A stretch of 22,904 nt of DNA, taken from IMG/VR virus record IMGVR_UViG_3300010354_000703, positions 1 through 22,904 of that record, one strand, 5' to 3'. The notes beneath the pieces are model-generated. The model worked only from the letters and a program-made list of their open reading frames with translations, was not told the origin of the DNA and ran no database searches. Positions 18,947-22,904 of this stretch are shown here, one piece after another. The position numbers were made by a program, and so were the translations under genes. The stretch's first letter is position 1. Every line of letters begins with the position of its first letter. Origin of the DNA: a virus.

Positions 18947-20104
18947 ATGGCCTCCATTCCAGACGCTATAGCCACTGCAAAAGACGTCACGAGTAAAGTA
19001 GGAGCTATGATCCCGCTGGGGCAGATCAGCTCCGTAGTCCAGACTCTGCAGAACATACAGGGGTTCAATCCTGGGGCTTTCAGTCAGTTAACTGGTACTA
19101 TACAGAGCGCGCTGACGGGATTCACTCAGGCTTCTAGCATCCTTCAGGCATTCTCAGGCCAGTCGCCTCTTACTGCTATCACTAATACACTCAGCGCCAC
19201 CGGTCTGGCTGGCTCTTCTATAAGTCAGATCGCGGGCGCTGTTTCTTCGGCTTATCAGCAAGCGGATTCTTTCTTGAGCACTGTCTCGGCGGCGCAGAGC
19301 TGGCAGCAACTCAACAGCCAGCGTCCTAGTGTCGAGGAGTCTAGAGAGACTAATCTAGTGGGCGGCGGTCTACAGTTCCCGAAAGACATCGGCAAGTACT
19401 GGATCTACCTAGGATTCGAAGAAGCCAACTTCGGCACTATCATGGGTTCTAGCAGCGCTGTATATCAGAGAAAAGGAACCGGAAGTGTGACTCTCCCAAT
19501 TCCAATGAATCTCACTGATACAAATCAGCTAGCTTATCAGCCACTGTCTCTCACTGATCAGGCTACCAGCGCGCTCTCAGGCGCCGCTAGCGTTGCTTCT
19601 GGATTTACTAGTGTTAGAAACATGGCGGCTGGCTTGGCTTCTAAGATAGGCGTCGATAAGCTAGGAGATTTAGGTGGTGCTGGAGTAATTGCGGGCGCCG
19701 CGGCAGAATCTGCCGGTGCACTGCTCGGCTATGCATTGAATACTCATCAGACTCTCAAGTTCGTACAGCCAACATTAAAGACACATTCGTTATCTTGGAA
19801 GCTAGTACCTTCTAGCAAGGAAGAGTCCGAGGCTCTGCACACGATCATCAGGTACATCAAGTCCAGGATATATCCTACTACCGCGGCCGGCGGATTGGCC
19901 TTCCAGTATCCGAATCTCGTCAACGTCTACATGTACAACGGCGACAAGATGTACTTCTTCAAGCCTGCATATGTACAGGGCTTCGCGGTGAATTATACCA
20001 CGGAGGGCGGGCCGGCCTATCACAAAGACGAGTACCCAGTCTCCGTGCAGATCGACATGACTATAACAGAGACCGCGGTATGGCTCAGCACGGATAGGTT
20101 CTAA
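18947..20104 (+). CDS. 48: Baseplate tail-tube cap gp48-like
   Basis: 385 aa (T4 gp48: 364). The N-terminal 110 residues are Ser/Ala/Gln-rich and helical. The middle has YWIYLGFEEANFGTIMGSSS and SVTLPIPMNLTDTNQLAYQP, with the 'LPIP-x-NLTD' pattern of gp48. The C-terminal tube-like domain has FVQPTLKTHSLSWKLVPSSK, EESEALHTIIRYIKSRIYP, FQYPNLVNVYMYN, YVQGFAVNYTTEGGPAYHKD and a final EYPVSVQIDMTITETAVW. gp48 binds the hub, sits under gp54 and starts the tail tube. First gene of the rightward tail operon, with AAGGAA upstream of ATG. The next ATG follows 1 base after its stop. Confidence 0.88.
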   Translation: MASIPDAIATAKDVTSKVGAMIPLGQISSVVQTLQNIQGFNPGAFSQLTGTIQSALTGFTQASSILQAFSGQSPLTAITNTLSATGLAGSSISQIAGAVSSAYQQADSFLSTVSAAQSWQQLNSQRPSVEESRETNLVGGGLQFPKDIGKYWIYLGFEEANFGTIMGSSSAVYQRKGTGSVTLPIPMNLTDTNQLAYQPLSLTDQATSALSGAASVASGFTSVRNMAAGLASKIGVDKLGDLGGAGVIAGAAAESAGALLGYALNTHQTLKFVQPTLKTHSLSWKLVPSSKEESEALHTIIRYIKSRIYPTTAAGGLAFQYPNLVNVYMYNGDKMYFFKPAYVQGFAVNYTTEGGPAYHKDEYPVSVQIDMTITETAVWLSTDRF

Positions 20105-20105
20105 T

Positions 20106-21356
20106 ATGGCAGTCACTCGTAACTACTTCCAGAAGTTCCCGACGGTCTCTTACAACGACTACGTAGTCAGAGACATCAGCGCGCGCACCAAGCTGAGCCA
20201 GTACTTGATAGAGACTGGCGTAGCCTTGCTACCTTACACCATCAAGGAAGGCGAGCGCGCAGACAGCATCGCGTCGTTCTACTACAAGGATCCATACTAC
20301 GCCTGGGCCATCTATCTCGTCAACGGAATCATAGACCCCTATTCAGAGTGGCCCAAAGACTCCCAGTCTCTGGAGAATTACATCGAGACTAAGTACGGCA
20401 GCGTAGAAGCAGCTCGCGACACCGTGTTGAGGTACGAAGTAGACTGGGCTTCTGACACGACGCTGCTATCGCCCGCACAGTACGAAGCGCTGCCTCAAGT
20501 GAATAAGAAATACTGGAGCCCCCAGTACGGCTACAATAGAGAAGTCATAAACTACTTCAGAAGAAAGCTAGACTGGGCGCTCGATAACAATCGACTAGAT
20601 CAGATCACGGTGATCTCTAACAACTCAATCAATTCTCTGTCTGAGGCTTTCACCATAGGAGAGCGCCTGTACCAGTACAACTACTTGGACGACGTAGCAG
20701 TAAAGAGTACAGTAGTCTCTGTCGACGCTACAGACGCTAATACTCGCCTCTTCACTTACTCGAATGCTTCTTTCAACGACATCACATTCTCTTCTGGTAA
20801 CACTACTATCTTCGTGCGAAGCACTTCTAAGATCCTTCCTACGGCAAAAGTGTCAGGCACCAATATCCCAACAGGTGCTTACGTCAAGCACATCATCAAT
20901 GGAAATCACTTCGAGATCTCGGCCGCACCGACCGGATCACCTTCTAGCAATTCCACTTATACGTTCAACAATCCTGCTACGGCTGTCATGACGGTGCAGA
21001 AAGTCGACTTTTCAGAGGTGCGCTTCGCGAACAATGGCGTAGTCGCTACTCCAAATTCGTTCTTCACTTATGAGACAGCAGGACAGTACAGAGACGAAGA
21101 CAACTACGTCATCGGTAGGAGAGGCGGCGCTAACGTAGTAGTGTTGACGCACGTGCGAATCGACACGAATGCTGCTGCTAATGCTCTCTTATCGAATAGT
21201 CATCTTTCGAATGATGAGCTACCCTACTGGCGTTCGGTCGATGCCTACACTGACGAGCTCGAGAAGAACGAGCTGCGTAAGGAGATCTTTGTCCTCGACG
21301 TCAACGCCATAAACTCTCTTGACGACAACCTAGAGGCACTCTTGAAGAATGTCTGA
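20106..21356 (+). CDS. 53: Baseplate wedge gp53-like with inserted beta domain
   Basis: 416 aa, about twice T4 gp53 (196 aa). The N-terminus is classical gp53: NYFQKFPTVSYNDYVVRDIS, then YTIKEGERADSIASFYYKDP with YYAWAIYLVNGIIDPYSEWP, a LysM-like fold, followed by YVE-type helix (LENYIETKYGS). Residues about 183-300 contain a beta-rich, Ser/Thr-rich segment (FTIGERLYQYN; VSGTNIPTGAYVKHI) whose 'VSGTxIPxGxxVxxI' pattern is common in phage structural proteins. The C-terminus (KVDFSEVRFANN to LEALLKNV) resumes a wedge-like sequence. gp53 joins wedges around the hub. The last 8 bases overlap the next gene. Confidence 0.85.
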   Translation: MAVTRNYFQKFPTVSYNDYVVRDISARTKLSQYLIETGVALLPYTIKEGERADSIASFYYKDPYYAWAIYLVNGIIDPYSEWPKDSQSLENYIETKYGSVEAARDTVLRYEVDWASDTTLLSPAQYEALPQVNKKYWSPQYGYNREVINYFRRKLDWALDNNRLDQITVISNNSINSLSEAFTIGERLYQYNYLDDVAVKSTVVSVDATDANTRLFTYSNASFNDITFSSGNTTIFVRSTSKILPTAKVSGTNIPTGAYVKHIINGNHFEISAAPTGSPSSNSTYTFNNPATAVMTVQKVDFSEVRFANNGVVATPNSFFTYETAGQYRDEDNYVIGRRGGANVVVLTHVRIDTNAAANALLSNSHLSNDELPYWRSVDAYTDELEKNELRKEIFVLDVNAINSLDDNLEALLKNV

Positions 21357-22485
21357 ACCAGTCGACGTCATCAGAAGTATAACAGCCACTCTCAATGGTA
21401 GGGATCTCCTACCACTATCTAGTCGTATCGTAGTCGCGGAAGATATGGGAAGCACATTCACGAGGGCGACTATATACATTGCCCGCGACTCCAGATACGA
21501 GATGCAGGAAGCACTGGCCGGAGCTCCGGTGAACATCAGTATACAGCCTCAGAACGGACCAGCTCTGCAGTGCAAATTTGTGGTCCACTCGGCGAAGCCA
21601 CAGATGCACGAAGCCGGTAAGGGCCTGTTCGGCACCATCGACTGCGTAGACGAAGACTTTCCTAAAGCAGCTAGCGCCAGAATTCAGAAGGGATGGAAGC
21701 AGAAGAACGCCGACGACATCATCAAAGAAGTTCACAAGGAGATGGGTTCTGGTAAGCCCATCGAAGTGAGCTCGGGCATGAAGCAGGCCACAATGACTTC
21801 CGGTACGGGCATGCCACTCGAGATCATACGAAATGCGGGTCATCGCTCCAATGCAAAGAGCAGAGGTCACTACTTCAATACCAACAAGAATGGCGGCACC
21901 TCGAACTTCAAGACCATGAAAGACCTCACCAGTCAAGGGCCTAAGAGAAACTTCACTTACAACGCCGCTGGCTCTGCCAATCCTAACTCTCTAGGAGATC
22001 CGTCTACCGTGTTCGACATGCAGTACCAGGGAAGCCCAGTCACTGCGCAGAAGCAGACGAATGCTCAGGGTAAGAGATTCAACCCTCAGTTCGGTAAGTT
22101 CGCTAACAACTCCAAGGCTTCGGCCGGTCTCTCAACTCCTGGCCTGGGTGTCAAGGCAGGAGAGCCTAAAGTGCTCTTCCCGGTCGTCAACAGCATAGAG
22201 CAAGAAAAAGAGAAGAGGCACGAGGATCGCGATCAACAGAACTTGAACGAGTACACCGCTAAGCTGAGACTACTCGTCCCCTTATCGAGTGACATTCACG
22301 CGGGCGATATAATCAATCTCAATAGCGGTAGTGCAACTTACTTCAGTGACGCGAGTCCTAATAACGCGGCCTCTGGTAAGTGGCTGGTCTCGTCTCTGAT
22401 GCACGTAGTAGAACTGGGTGGTAAGGGTGATACGGCAGGCCATACCGGCCGAACTTTATTACACTGCATAGGAAAGATCTCGTAA
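21349..22485 (+). CDS. 27: Baseplate hub protein, gp27-like
   Basis: 378 aa, near the 391 aa of T4 gp27, and placed immediately before gp5, its partner. The N-terminal 100 residues are beta-rich (VIRSITATLNGRDLLPLSSR; FVVHSAKPQMH; GLFGTIDCVDEDFP). The middle has the hub pattern QKNADDIIKEVHKEMG, MPLEIIRNAGHRSNAKSRGH and YFNTNKNGGTSNFKTMKDLT. The C-terminus has AKLRLLVPLSSDIHAGDIIN and GKWLVSSLMHVVEL. The order of domains fits gp27/VgrG-type hubs, in which a trimer bridges six-fold wedge to three-fold spike. Similarity is by pattern only. ATG overlaps gp53 by 8 bases; TAATG overlaps gp5. Confidence 0.72.
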   Translation: MSEPVDVIRSITATLNGRDLLPLSSRIVVAEDMGSTFTRATIYIARDSRYEMQEALAGAPVNISIQPQNGPALQCKFVVHSAKPQMHEAGKGLFGTIDCVDEDFPKAASARIQKGWKQKNADDIIKEVHKEMGSGKPIEVSSGMKQATMTSGTGMPLEIIRNAGHRSNAKSRGHYFNTNKNGGTSNFKTMKDLTSQGPKRNFTYNAAGSANPNSLGDPSTVFDMQYQGSPVTAQKQTNAQGKRFNPQFGKFANNSKASAGLSTPGLGVKAGEPKVLFPVVNSIEQEKEKRHEDRDQQNLNEYTAKLRLLVPLSSDIHAGDIINLNSGSATYFSDASPNNAASGKWLVSSLMHVVELGGKGDTAGHTGRTLLHCIGKIS

Positions 22486-22904
22486 TGAAATCCTCCAACT
22501 TCGATCAAAGAGTCTCCATCTACACCGGCACGGTGGAAGACATCAAAGATCCTGAGCAGCTCAACAGAGTAAAGCTCCGCATAGTCTCACTACACGGTGG
22601 TACCGGTCAGACGCCGACTGATACCCTCCCCTGGACGAAGACTCTGTCGCCTGCTACTGGCGCGGGCGGTCCTAATCAGGGAGGCGGCGGAGGACAAGGC
22701 GGACTCAGCGTAGCCAAGGGAGCGGCCGTAGTAGTTCTCGTGAACAATGACAACTATGACGACATGACTATCTTGGGAGTCTTGCCGGTCAACAATACCG
22801 GAGAGAACATCATCGGCGCTTCGGCGGGTGGTCAGTCTTCCATGGCCCTCGGTGGTCTAGACGGAGGATCTACCGGTGGTAAGCACGAACCTGCCACCGA
22901 CATG
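22485..22904 (+). CDS. 5: Baseplate central spike gp5-like (5' part)
   Basis: 140 codons to the window end, starting at TAATG. The N-terminus is an OB-fold as in T4 gp5 and VgrG spikes: FDQRVSIYTGTVEDIKDPEQ, NRVKLRIVSLHGG, LPWTKTLSPATGAGG, then KGAAVVVLVNNDNYDDMTIL and GVLPVNN. The conserved 'LPWT..L.P' and 'G..V.V......D...ILG.L' steps are clear. The Gly-rich insert (GGPNQGGGGGQGG) lies in a loop. Whether the lysozyme domain and beta-helix of T4 gp5 follow cannot be seen here. The two upstream tail proteins carry hydrolase domains, so this spike may lack its own. Confidence 0.85.
   Translation, partial: MKSSNFDQRVSIYTGTVEDIKDPEQLNRVKLRIVSLHGGTGQTPTDTLPWTKTLSPATGAGGPNQGGGGGQGGLSVAKGAAVVVLVNNDNYDDMTILGVLPVNNTGENIIGASAGGQSSMALGGLDGGSTGGKHEPATDM

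Noticed and set aside
1-22904. CRISPR arrays, insertion sequences, integrase or att sites, tRNA genes
   Set aside because: No direct repeat with regular spacing, transposase or integrase motif, or cloverleaf with matching arms was found other than the tmRNA.

Overview
The window is part of a tailed-phage genome of the T4-like (contractile-tail myovirus) superfamily. The evidence is a set of T4-type genes in recognisable order: RNase H, PhoH, then 33-59-32, and on either side of a divergent promoter a tail/baseplate set (gp4, gp54, gp26/gp51, gp48, gp53, gp27-like, gp5). Two features point to an alphaproteobacterial host, probably Hyphomicrobiales-like: a circularly permuted two-piece tmRNA gene with an alphaproteobacterial-style tag (ANDNYAPRYALAA), and a secreted DUF992-type protein, a family I know mainly from Alphaproteobacteria. 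This is an inference from the sequence; no host sequence is present.

Layout. (1) 1-1956, minus strand: a calcineurin-like phosphoesterase cut by the window edge, a 50-aa protein and a 381-aa conserved phage protein, linked by ATGA overlaps. (2) 1957-2291: non-coding divergent region with promoters in both directions and a long hairpin. (3) 2292-9075, plus strand: small unknown proteins, then a tightly packed run of SprT-like protease, SWIM zinc protein, glutaredoxin, SH3-like protein, glycosyltransferase, RNase H, small conserved proteins, PhoH ATPase, a PD-(D/E)XK nuclease and a small membrane protein. (4) 9079-9400: the permuted tmRNA. (5) 9429-12006, plus strand: a small protein, the DUF992-type exported protein, late-transcription co-activator gp33, helicase loader gp59 and single-strand DNA binding protein gp32. 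(6) 18907-12003, minus strand: gp4 head-completion nuclease, a 198-aa protein (possibly gp2-like), gp54 tail-tube initiator, gp26 with a predicted -1 frameshift into a gp51-like extension, and two large tape-measure-like proteins carrying different peptidoglycan hydrolase domains. (7) 18947-22904, plus strand: gp48, gp53, a gp27-like hub and the start of gp5.

How the parts fit. The left plus-strand block is replication, recombination and host-takeover functions. gp33, gp59 and gp32 couple replication to late transcription. The right half builds the tail. The two tail operons diverge from one 39-bp gap containing a perfect palindrome whose arms are both T4-late-promoter-like (GATAAATA). A similar motif, CATAAATA, lies just before the tmRNA.

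The observations most worth following up are the phage-borne permuted tmRNA, the T7 slippery site with a downstream hairpin joining gp26 to a gp51-like tail, and the tandem hydrolase-bearing tail proteins. No tRNA, CRISPR array, insertion sequence or integrase was seen.
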